Shown: positions 13,578 through 26,979 of the stretch, in pieces
Layout: each line of letters begins with the position of its first letter
Position numbering within the stretch: position 1 is the stretch's first letter
Assembly: GCA_025642065.1 (NCBI GenBank)
Contig: JAODUP010000112.1
Span: 434,001 to 498,000, forward strand
Direction of reading: 5' to 3'
From: Paralvinella palmiformis
Lineage: Eukaryota; Annelida; Polychaeta; Terebellida; Alvinellidae
Length of the DNA stretch: 64,000 bases
Program-made: the position numbers and the translations under genes
The notes under the pieces: generated by a model
What the model saw: the letters and a program-made list of their open reading frames with translations, nothing else
Databases searched by the model: none
Told to the model about the DNA's origin: nothing

Positions 13578-16121
13578 TGTTCCAGCTAGGTTTATTAACG
13601 GGTATACATTATTATATATATTATATATATATAGTTATAAATTAGTAATATGAAAAATATATCTATGTTACTAAACCTAAACATTACATATTAAATTGTT
13701 TCATTGGTTGTATGTAATATATATATCTATGTTTACAAAATTCCACAGCCATATAACCATAAACTCTGACAACAATTTATTATTTTTGTTGATCCTGTGT
13801 GCAAGAATATTAAAAAGTGCTTGTAATAAAAGAAACCTGTGTAAAGAAGAATAAACATGTGAAATCAGGTTCATCAAAGGTCATCAGTTTTGATGGAAAC
13901 TCATGAATATGCAAGTCATTTTGTCAAAATAGAAGCATTTATTGGAAGAGAAAACTAGTGAATTTAATTTATGGAAGCGTGGATGCTGAAAAATATAGAC
14001 TATATAGTACATATAACCAAACATATTTTTTGACATAACTAAGTTGCAAGATTCTCTACATACCTCCTATAATTGTTTACTGAAGAAATAGAATGATGCT
14101 ATGATGACATGTTTAATGTCTAAAACACGTTTAGGTGATTCTAACAATTTACTAATGCTCTGCATTATTTCTAGTCTATTTTGCCATTCTAGCTCATGTG
14201 CTTGATGATCAATGATAGTTTGTTTTTAACTGTTTTATTTTTTCTATATGATTTACTTCACTGTAACACGTCTATGCGGAATTTAATATTCTGAACTAAA
14301 CTAATTGAATTGAATTGCGCATCATTATATTTCAGTTTTGCCTTCTATTGCTATGCATTATATATTCCATTCTTCCCCACCAAAAAGACTGCACTAATCT
14401 TCATAGCAGTAATGATGAGTGCGATACTTGGGCTTTCTATGGGGAGTGCGAAAGTAACCCATTTTGGATGTTGGTCTACTGCAAACTGGCTTGTAATGTC
14501 TGCTCATCACTGCCACCTGGTGACAAAAATAAACCCTTTCTGACAACATTGCTGCCATCTAGTGGTGAAGGTAATGATGCCACAGGGACAGTGCTTTGAG
14601 TAGTTTCAGTTGATTGACATATTGCTTTCCTTTAAAACCCTTGATGTAGATGCATGCATAGATTTGTCAGATTGTATTTGTGGCTTTTTGGTTCTGTTTT
14701 GTTTTTATTTTGGGATGCATTTATAGAATATACACATGCATGTCTATTGGTTAAGGAATACAGCACATCTTTGAAAGATGTTTGTAAGTATGTATGTGTA
14801 TATGCATGTATGTATATGTATGTCAGTGTGTATACAAGCATGAACATATAACTTGAATCACATGCATGGACGCATGCGCGCCACACACACACACAGGTCC
14901 GTTTCTATTCTTTATTTTTAATTTTTGCTCATGGTTTTTATTATATATTGTGTATAGCATAGTTTTTCTAATACCAAATCAATGATATGTGTTATGTTTT
15001 ATTAATTAAATATGATTAACATAGTTAGGGAATATATCTGTTTATCTGGGTACTTTCTTATGGTCACATTTACATTACTTATATCTACTTTCCTCTACTT
15101 TTATTCTCCATTTGTTTACATGATAACTGTGTTTTAATGCTGCATATATTATTTATTACACAATTAATTGTGACTGTATCATATTCTTATCATCCCATCC
15201 ATTCTGTTGATGAAAATTTTCTGATATATGCCTAAACAATAATACATTTTATTACTTAGAAGAGCCAACTGTGATGATTCCATGTGATGAAGATCAGTTC
15301 GAGTGTTCTGTGATAAGAGAGTGTATAGACATTTCTAAGAGATGTGATGATAACGTCGACTGTGAAGATGGTTCCGATGAAGAAGATGACTTATGTCAAG
15401 GTAACTAACTGTCTTAACTGATCATCATTTTGTTGTGGTTTTTAGTCTACTTATAACAATGCTATACTAAGGACTTCCTTTTTGTTGAGGTGTTGGCACT
15501 CGATGTTAAACTTTAAACAGAATAATGAAACTTTGAGCGAAGCTGACTTGGTAACTCAAAGAGACAAATAGTCGTCACAGTAATGGCAACTATTGTAATG
15601 GGCAAAAAGCACGGCACAACCTATTTGAACAATGAAGTCGTAATAAAACATGAACAGTAGAGCTAGTATCTGTTTTGGTCATGGTTTACTGAGTTTGTGA
15701 ATATTCCTGGGATTGTATAAATTGACGTGAAGAACGAGCAGTGGAGCATTGAATGCTCACCAGTATCTTAGATTGTTTTCTGGTAGGTAAATTGTGTCTC
15801 ACCTTTGACCATACGCTTGCAGGAAATGGATTCCAATTTCAACATTTCATAGAAAACATCATGATATTTAAATCATATGGCACGCCAATTCGGAGCTTAA
15901 TCTTATTGTGAAATTGTTGGTGGCTGAAAACATTAATTAATTTTAATCACACTAAAACTTCCCACGTTTCTTTTATTATTGGTTGAAACAAAATCACAGT
16001 ATAAACCTCTCATGCTGGAATTCATTACCAAAACATGTCTCTTTAAGTCCATCCTTTTTATAATATTTTTAAATCACTTACTGGGTATTCAAATTAGCTT
16101 AATTATATGATCTATCACCCA

Positions 16122-16172
<51 letters not shown>

Positions 16173-18260
16173 CTCTACTTTGTATGAGCCAGAACGTGTT
16201 TTAATTCAGTTTTCAGTGTAAAGCTCCTTAGAACAAGTCAAATTGATTAAAGCACTATATAAAATACTAGTATTATTAATATTATTATTATCAATGAATA
16301 TACATCACAAAATATAAGTGACACTATCAAATACAATTAATAAATAAACATCAACAAATTGATCTTCAACTAGTAGTGTTAGTTGATGAATCATTCATGA
16401 ACTTGGATGCCAGATTTACTAACTATTCTTGAACTAAAAACATGTTTAGACACCACTTTGTAAATTTCCCTGGAACATTCCTTCTGTAGCCAACTAACCT
16501 GGCCAGAAATAAATAAACCTTGGAAATTGACAGCTGGTGCCACCTGGTGTCATAAAATTAGAAAAATATGAGTTCACCATTCAAAACCAACAAAAATAAC
16601 AGCAAAACATGGAACTGTCCGTATGACATCTGCTATCATAATTGATTTGTTCTCAAGTGTTATGTGGTAACATAGGCAAGCTTGCCTAAAACCAATGATA
16701 AATTTCAAGTACATAGGAGGCCCTAGCAAATAATGGTAAGATTATTTCGTCTAATGCTGACTTATATTTCCTATCTTTGACAATCACCTTGGCTAGAGCT
16801 TAGAAATATTGTTTTTGTTATGCCTTATTTATATCAATATGTAAACCCACAAGGAACCAAATTAATAGAAGCAAATTACCGAAAACATGTTACTATCAGC
16901 TAGGACTAACATGGCTCGATCACCAAACAGGACAATGGCATTCAAAATTTTGTCAACTTTACTTGTGTACTGAAATTTTAAAAATAAAATCTGTTTAGTA
17001 ACATGTGAGTGTGTTACTGTTTGCTTGTAATAGCCATATCGTTGTATGTACACATATGCTCTAAGCCAATGTTAGCCTGAAAATTTGTGTATTTACATTT
17101 GACAGGCACTTTTACTGGTCCAAGCTGCATGTTAGTTATTTTGTTTAATTAATGCTGTAGATAAGATTCTTCCTAATTATTTCTGTCAATACAAAACACT
17201 CATTCTCCATCTGCAATTCTGTGGGGTTCATTCTATATTTGATATCTATGATTGATTGATTGTTGTCCCTGATTGTTCGGCGATATTTAGACCAATAATC
17301 GTTATTGCAGCGAAACAGAAGGCTTTGGATGGACAGTGCAAGAACAAACAAATCTACGCAAGAATGATGATCATAAATTATCACGTTGACCATTATTCTC
17401 CAGTAAATGAATATTCAGATTTGTTGATATTTCTAATCCGTTTATCCGTGATAATGAATAAAGACAATCTGCGAAATTTGTTTTAACGAGAGATAAGTCA
17501 GATTTGAAGGCACCGAACAAAAGGTTGCTCAGTTGGCTGGAAAGTGGTGACTATATTATCAAGTTAGTGATATTTTCTATCTGTGTGCCAGCATGACTGC
17601 CACAGTTAAGGTGACATACCATGATTGTATTGAGTTACGGAACACTGTGATGTTATCTAACAATTCTGACCATCTACTGCGTTACTTTGTCAATGTTATC
17701 TAGATGAAAATGTAATGTGTCTTGGTAGATGAAACAGTAGTATGTTTTATCAGTGTGATGTTATCAGGCTGCGTTGGTAATAGCTTGGCTTAGTTTGGTT
17801 TGGCTTTCAAAAACCCGGCATCATCCGCAGCGTCAGCAGATGTCACATAATTAGGGCAGTATATTGGTATGTGTCTTATTCTTAAAATGTGCTCACAAAT
17901 GTGACGCATGTCTTTGGTGTGTGTGTGTATTTGTGTGTGTGTGTGTGACGCAAATCAAATAATATGGGTCATGTGTGTGCCCTGTGGTATGTATAAAGGA
18001 ATGAGACAACAATTCATTGCCTACGGAATCTTGCCAATCTTTAGCTGAAAGGCACCATGAATGAAAAATAATCAGATATTTTAATAAGTAGAGTGCTATA
18101 AGTACAAGGTAACACTGTGTCAAACTTGGAATATGGTTAGAATTATTTTCAGAAATTGCTCAGTCAATTTAGCATTCCATGTGCAGAAAAGCCTCAAAAC
18201 AATTATAACAGCAACAACTTTTTCTACTTGGCTCTCTCTCTCTCTCCATATAACACGCAT

Positions 18261-18326
<66 letters not shown>

Positions 18327-19525
18327 AACTCATTCATAACTTATCAGGAGAATGTTTTCAGTATAAGCATAATTGTGCTTCTGGCATTATTTTTTCATCA
18401 TTAAACTGGTTTAAGTTCATGAAATGGAATAACTATGTGATGTTGAAAAGACACACACCTGTGTCTGCATACAAAACATTCTTCACAAGAACATATTTAT
18501 TACCAACACTCTATTGTAGTATTATATTTATAAGGAAATAAAATAATGGAATGAGATACTTCAGCTAAAGTCAGTAAGATTGATTCAACAAGACACTTGA
18601 TAGTGTCTCTCGCTGTATAATTCCAGGTCATGGGATCGAATGCCTGTGTTGCCTATATCTGTGGGATGTGTTCACAATGCCCATAAGGATATTTGTCCAC
18701 GTTGTTCTTTGATCTTGGCAGTAAAAGATGCCACTTTCTTTCATTTAATAAAATATACCAGCATGGAATTAAAGGGCCATGGAGATAAAATATTATAAAT
18801 CTGGTTCAGGAGTGGGGTGGCTAAGCAGGTCAGGGATTGTTTGTTTATAATATAAGTCTCAGAGTTGGTCACAAGTGGGTCAGATCTCTAGGCAGATGAG
18901 ATTATCAGATGAAACATCCCACAGACTGAGATATCACCGAGTTTAAAATCCAGTTCTGGTGGATAACAGAGGTGCCTTATTAGGTGATGGGGTGTGATGG
19001 GATGGCATTACGATATAAACAGGTGTTTAGACTGTTAAAGTGTCATGAAGCTGTTTTAAGCTGGTAAACAATATCAATGTGTTGGAGAATATTTTACTCA
19101 CCGTTTGCTCATTATCCATGTTGTAATATTAGTGGCAAAGATTATGTTTTTATGTATTGGGGTATACATGCTCACTTATCCTCACACCAACTCTACTCAC
19201 ATATTTAACTATTCACCACAATCATATGTACATACAGTAATGCTGTTGCATGAATAGCTATTGTACATGCCAGTTATTCGTTGATCTTTGTGGCCACATG
19301 ATGATAATGATATTTGTGGGACTTGTGATCGGAATATTTGTGACTTTGTGATAGATGATGTTGTGACTGACTTTGTGGTAATGCTATTTTGACTTTGTGA
19401 TAGTAATATTTACAATTTTTGTGATGTGAGGCTTTTGAAAAATCATTATATTATGATAGATATGTCATACCTTTTCTATATTTTTATGTTTCATTTATTA
19501 ATTATTATAACCTGTGAATACATAG

Positions 19526-19558
<33 letters not shown>

Positions 19559-19564
19559 TCCTCA

Positions 19565-19619
<55 letters not shown>

Positions 19620-22600
19620 GAGAGAGAGAGAGCCTCCAGGTATTTACTATTATTACAAACCATTTACACAATACTATGGCATATTGCAATAAGTCTTAAC
19701 CTCTGTCATGTAAACGTTCTAGGAACCCAAAGAATTGAAGCATGTGACCTCCTACAAACCACTCAACTATTGCTTTTGACATTTTCCGATATCAGCATGT
19801 TATGTTTACCATATTACAGTGATAATGGAGCTACCTGGGTGGTATACACCAGGTAAAATGAGACCACATACAGAAGCGTCAACTGGGCAGAGAAAATTGT
19901 ATAACCTATCTTATACCATGATAGATTATCAGTGAATCAAAACTTGTATAGATATTCAATTTTTTTTACTGCCGCAATATTGTCTATGAGACAGCTGCCT
20001 TATTTTGTTAACGATTTTGTCAGAAGATAGACTTAATTTTAGTTGATGTAATCTATTGATAGACAGTTGCCTTATTTTGTGGGTGATGTCTGATAGTAGA
20101 CAGCTGCCTTAATTTATAATTGATGTAGTCCATTGATAGACAGCTGCCTTTTCTGTAGGTGATAGTGTCTGTTGATAGACTGCTACCTTATTTTGTAGGT
20201 GATATTGTTTTGATGACAGACAGCTGCCTTATTCTGTAGGTGATATTGTCTGATGATAGACAGCTGCCTTATTTTGTAGGTGATGTTGTTTTGATAGACA
20301 GCTGCCTTATTTTGTAGGTGATGTTGTTTTGATAGACAGCTGCCTTATTTTGTAGGTGATGTTGTTTTGATAGACAGCTACCTTATTTTGTAGGTGATGT
20401 TGTTTTGATAGACAGCTGCCTTATTCTGTAGGTGATATTGTCTGATGATAGACAGCTACCTTATTTTGTAGGTGATGTTGTTTTGATAGACAGCTGCCTT
20501 ATTCTGTAGGTGATATTGTCTGATGATAAACAGCTGCCTTATTCTGTAGATGATATTGTCTGATGATAGACAGCTGCCTTATTTTGTAGGTGGTGTTGGA
20601 GATGCTGTCTGATGATAGACAGCTGCTTTATTTCGATTATTGGCAATTAACTGTCTGACGAGTAATGAAATATGGATGCTCATTATGTCATATTACACGA
20701 AGTCCTGTTTAAGTCGACTCACAGGCCCCAATTTGTATTTATATATCAGTTGATCTGTTTATCATTGATGGGTAAAGTATTTTGTGAACCATAATGAATC
20801 ATTTCAAAGTTGTAAAACCAATGAAAATGATTCCTATTAGAGCATCTTTTTATATAAACGATTAATTCATAATAAACTGTTCATTATTTCTGGACATTAC
20901 GATTTGCAGAGTTTAAACATAATAACATCTGTGATATCATTGATGACTGGATTGAAGTTAATTCTAGCAACGGTAGGGTCATAATGCATGGGACTAGAAT
21001 ATTTAGCATGCAGATCCGGAATAGATTACTTGGTGATTGTTCACAAATAAACTTGTTTAAAATATGGTTTATGAGATAAGAGAAATTTTTCTTAACATTA
21101 ATAATAATAATAATAATAATGGCCAAAATGTGAGGTATTTTACATGGCTGGCAACCTCAAATGAGGGATTTTTTACAGCTTTACCGCCATAACTGATTCA
21201 AAATAAATTTGGATCTTACAATAGATGGAATATTCAGCGAAGAAAACCTTACCATTTGCCCGATTGGGTGAAACACTCCTAGTATAGGGCCATTGTCAGG
21301 ATTCCACCCTCTGACCTCCCACATAGCATGACCATAAACATGGGTAAATAGTCACATGCTCTACCCACATGAGGCCATAGAGGCAGTTTTGTGTCAATCC
21401 TGATACATTGATATGACATCGGGAAGGTCTCTACTGATTGATGTTTGGCTTGTTTAGTTTACAGCATTATGGATCCATACCAGTAATAGCTACTTGATTG
21501 GGAATAAAAAATTATGATAATGCTAAAGGCTTTTACTGATGGCTGAAACATCCAATAGACTCAAGAAGAAACACAGTGGGATTTGTTCCCATAACGTAGA
21601 GATTTATAATGTCCATCAAACAGTGATTAACTGCTTGTGGTTTTGATGATTCTGTAACGTGTTTGAATGATAACGATGGCATTTCTCTTTTAACAGCAAC
21701 CTTTACATGTTCGGAGAACCAGTACCAGTGTAATGATGGTTCATGTATCAGCAGGACGCTGTTGTGTGATGGAGAAGTACATTGTATCAGTGCTGAAGAT
21801 GAGGATTTAACTCTGTGTCAAAGCCGTAAGTGTCACAAATGTTTATGTGAGTTTTTCCTCCTCCAAACATATACCACCAGAGTAACCCGCAGGATATTTA
21901 AGACATAGAGAGAACCTAATAAAATTCACTGGTCTTTTCACCTATTGGGGAAATGGAGAATTTCCAAATACTGAATATTTCAAGCAATACCAGGTTTTTT
22001 ATTTGTTCAAGGAACAATCTTTGAAGAAATCTTCACTAAAGGTGATATCATAAGGTATCCTTTTCCTTCAGAACTCTAAGCATTTCACTTGAGCTTCACT
22101 GATACTCATAATATTCTGGACGGAACGGGTTTTAATCATCTTTCTGATAATCACGGATATTTGGTGGTTGTACTTTTAGTGCAGTGACCTCGACAAATCA
22201 AACTATTGGTATCTTCATTCAGCAATTCCTGATCCTGTAACCTCAACATATTCAAAGATGGGAAAATGCAAAGCAGCATACTCCTCTAAAAGCTATTCCG
22301 AAGTGTTCTTGTAATTAACATGGTAGCCTAGATGTGAGGCTATTAGTCACCCGCTTTTGGGAAGTTTGCTTTTTGAGATTGGTCAGAATGAGAAATTTCG
22401 GTGGGCTTTATGTTGGCATTCAAATCTCAGCGTGTGTATATCTGAAGAGCGTTTCATCTTTGACTTTGCTTCATTATCTTTGGAGGTCGCTCGGCCCATT
22501 TAGCCCACCATATGTGCACAAGAGTGGCCGTAAAATATCAGTCAATCATTATCACTTTACACTGCTATTTTATTGAAAGCACTTGGCTGGAGACATCAAG

Positions 22601-23633
22601 GACTAGCATTCTGGTCCTGGGATTTTGGTTCCAAGCTCTAAAGTGATGTGATAGTGGACAAAGTACTAGAACACTGTTGCAAACCTCAAGGTTACGGTTA
22701 AAACTCCAGTTATTCTAGACACCTGAATACCCTGTGTAAAGCTGTGTCCATTAGAAAGTCGCCTCCAAAACTCAGGTTATCCGGTCAGATATTATAACTG
22801 GTAACCATGTCTTGATCCAAGTCACATGGCAATTGTGCATTTTGTGTCACAGCCTCCACTTTATGGAACAGATTACTGGTGGATATTAAAAATGTGTCAT
22901 CTAAATCTCACATGCTCGAGGTTGCTTTCACTAATAAGTAACATATTTCATTCAAATATCTTGTACACGCATTTTTCTTGGAGCATCACCTTTGAATGGC
23001 TCCTGCTAGTAAGTGTGCATTATTAAATCTACAGTATTAGTATTAGTATTATTATTCCTGTACAGTTTTTCCCGAATGTGTTCCCCTATGATCATATCTC
23101 CCTGCATGGTGTCATCAAACATGAAGTTCAGGGTAGCACTTACTCCATCAGTAAATTTCAGTCTTTAGAAATTATCCATACTGTGATTAGTGTGTTTCCT
23201 ATGGGAAAGTATCATTACACACCCACAATTATACTCATAGGTAGGGGATATTTGTGCTCTTATTTCTACCTTGCATTATTATGTAATTCTAAAACGTGTC
23301 GGCTGTATGACTAATGGAAAAAGTTATGCACATAACGGAACATACAAGGAATTTAATTTTATGAAATCTTGTGGGTATCCTGAGTGCATATTTGAACCCA
23401 TGCACAAACACACACACACACACACACACACACTAATTCACTAATAAGGACTGCATACATCATCCACCCTCTAATAATTTGTTTACAGTCTACTTGAAAC
23501 AAGATAATATTGGAGATGTATGTGAATTGTTACATTTATACTATTTATCAATCTCTCTATCTAATTTAAACTATCATCTGTTTAACCATCTATCTGTTTA
23601 TCTATCTATCAAGCTACACACACACACATATAC

Positions 23634-23675
<42 letters not shown>

Positions 23676-25501
23676 ATATACTAGAGCACTACATAAATGA
23701 TGTATAATAATAATAATAATAATATTGATATATTACAGTTAACTCAGTGACAAACCTAACAATATCAGCTGTCACCAGTAAAGAGATAACGTTATCATGG
23801 TCAGAATCTGACAATACACATCAGCTAATAACAGGTGAGTTTTGTGTGTGTCTGTGTTTCTCAGTTCTTGAAACAGAAATTGTATTGATTTTGATTGATT
23901 CATTAGATTTAGACTGATTTTAATAATAATTCTTTGGTTAAGAGTATCATAAAATTGGTATAAGCATGAAGTATTTGATGGGTGCTTCTTAGAATTGATA
24001 AGACTTGAGAGGATTGTTGGTTAAAATCTTGTGATAACTCAATAAAATGTTGACTACTTGGTCTATATATAGACTAAGTAAACAAATATATTTACAATAT
24101 AATATTTTATAGTATCAATCAGTAATCACCAAAACAAAGGTTACATTTCATATATATATATATATATATATTATATTAATGAGATGTTGCATACTGCCAC
24201 AGCAGTTAGCACAATAATAATTAGAAGAAAAACATATTTCATTTATTTTAGATTTCTCTTAGTAATTGTGTTAAGATTTATTGACCAATATAATGGATCT
24301 ATGGTACAACATGACAGACATTTTCTTTTAACTGATCGTTCCATCTTTTGTCTTACTTTTAGACTCATTTTGTATAAAGTATAACTAAAAACTACAAGAT
24401 TTAACATTTCTTCTTACAAAATATGCATTTTATTTTCAGGTTATGTGGTGTCATTCTACAAAGTCGATAATGTTTCCAGTGTGCTGACCTTCATGTATGA
24501 CTTCGATACCACTTCAGTAAGAATCGATGATCTGGATCCAGAAACAGAATACGTATTTACAGTAAAACCAATGGTTTCGTACTTCAGTGCTCAAGGATCA
24601 AATGTCACAGGAAAAACGTCAGAAGGTATGCAGTGCTGTAGCTATTATTGTTATATATTCTGGTGTATATATGGCATGTAGATCTGGAAGAGAGTATGTG
24701 CTATCTATATCAATATGTATGGCATGTAGATCTGGAAGAGATTACATGGTTATGGTTCTCAAATAAACCCATGTTTAAAATATGGCATGTAGATCTGGAA
24801 GAGAGTATGTGCTATCTATATCAGTATGTATGGTGTGTAGATCTGGAAGAGATTACATGGTTATAGTTCTCAAATAAACCCGTGTTTAAAATATGGTTTG
24901 AGAGAAGAGATTATTTAGACTTTAGAAGAAGGCCATATGAAAAGAAGTGATGATGACTGGTTATAATTTTGGGTTAAACACATTCCGAATGACTGCTGAA
25001 AATACAGACCAACAACACATTCTATTGTTGACTGTCTTGGGGTGAGTTTAACTGATAAATGTGGCATGTAGATCTGGAAGAGATTACATGGTTATAGTTC
25101 TCAAATAAACCCGTGTTTAAAATATGGTTTGAGAGAAGAGATTATTTAGACTTTAGAAGAAGGCCATATGAAAAGAAGTGATGATGACTGGTTATAATTT
25201 TGGGTTAAACACATTCCGAATGACTGCTGAAAATACAGACCAACAACACATTCTATTGTTGACTGTCTTGGGGTGAGTTTAACTGATAAATGTGATGTGT
25301 TTATAATTATACCTTTATTCGTCTTGTAATTTTTAAGTAACTCTTAATTATTACCATCCATTTATACTTGTATGTTATTATGTAACTTAGTTGTATATCA
25401 CCTTGGAGTGAATCCTTCTATTAAGGGTGCTTTATTAAGTACACCTCATTAATGTTTTTGATATAAGCAATGTTTAGAATGTGAGTGTAGATGAAGTACT
25501 C

Positions 25502-25572
<71 letters not shown>

Positions 25573-26710
25573 TGCAACTAATCACTGGAGAGTATGTTTT
25601 TATGTCACATCATGCACATCCATACTCATACTCACAAACAACAGCTGATTTAACTCAAATCTACAGCCGTTGATCAAATGGAGACTAAACGACACCAGGT
25701 ACAGTATCAGATGGAACCTTGATGACTAAAATGAAAACCTGTTAGTGAACTGGCTAATACTGATATCAACAGATCTGAACTGGTAACTGGATAGGAGAGG
25801 AACCAATAGATCATCAGCAGGATCTCTGGGGAGGGGTTCAGTATGAGATGGGAGCAAGTTTTTTTGTAACAGTCAATGTTCATGGAGTGATATAATAATA
25901 TTGGAAAGATCTCTATCTAGTGATGTTTGATTTGTTTTCTTTGCACCTTTATAGGCCTATATCAGTAATAGCTACTTGATTGGGTACTGTGTAAACAGTA
26001 TTAAGTTGGAGTGAGTGAGTGAGTGGTGAGAGAGTGAGCAAGTGTCCGTCCATCAAAGAGTGAATGATACCTTGTGGTTTTGATAATTCTGTAACATGTT
26101 CAAATGAAAAAGGAGTTTTAAAGTAGTGAGGAAAGTGAGGGGTTTGAAGCGGAGCAGTTGGGGTGAGGAGAAAAAGTGAGTGAGTGAGTGAGTGAGTGAG
26201 TGAGTGAGTGAGTGAGTGAGTGAGTGAGTGAGTGTCCGTCCATCAAAGAGTGAATGATACCATGTGGTTTTGATAATTCTGTAACATGTTCAAATGATAA
26301 CAATGGTGTTTCTCTTTTAACAGCAACTATTACCTGTTTAGAGAGCCAATACCAGTGTATTGATGGTTCATGTATCAGCCGGAGCCAGTTGTGTGATGGA
26401 GAAGAACAGTGTACTAGTGCGAAGATGAGGATTTTACTCTGTGCCATAGTGGTAAGTTTTTATGTTTTTATATTTTATCCCCCCCCCCCCATCTACCACA
26501 TACCAGAGTAACCTACAGGATATGTAAGGGGTAGAGAACCTAAACAAAATCACTGATCTTTTTACATTTTGGCAAAGCGGAGACTTTCTAAATATTGAAA
26601 AACACACACACTAACTCACTATCAAATATTGTGTGTCAAGCCAAGTTCTATATACATATGTATGTGCTTAATTATATATATATATATATATAATATAACA
26701 TGCACACACA

Positions 26711-26795
<85 letters not shown>

Positions 26796-26947
26796 TAATG
26801 AATAACACAGATTTAATTCAACTTCAGTATGTTAAATAACATAATATTATCATATTTTCAGTAGTGATAGATATGTAATTTAGCTAAAAACAGTTATTTA
26901 GTAAATGTAGTATTTAAGATTACTGAACGAATAAATGTTATATATAT

Positions 26948-26979
<32 letters not shown>

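Larger units (their letters stand above)
15401..21696 (+). other. Intron 4 (6.3 kb)
   Basis: It contains (AT)n at 16128-16170, (TC)n/(AC)n/(AT)n at 18228-18320, (TC)n plus (AC)n and (AG)n at 19527-19635, the minisatellite at 19980-20635, a dispersed-repeat relative at 20995-21080, and a SINE fragment at 21265-21395. No coding module is seen. Confidence 0.65.
21420..24640 (+). repeat. Segmental duplication, copy 1 (LDLa + FN3 block with introns)
   Basis: Intron sequence before exon 5 (e.g. CAGTAATAGCTACTTGATTG near 21480), the text around the LDLa exon, intron text after it, and sequence near 24235-24320 all reappear in order at 25890-28140. The duplication therefore copied exons 5 and 7 with their introns. 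Confidence 0.8.

Noticed and set aside
14315..14335. Upstream ATG and TTTCAG as the start of exon 3
   Set aside because: This acceptor gives phase 0, which does not fit the phase 1 exit of exon 2. The AG at 14387 does fit.
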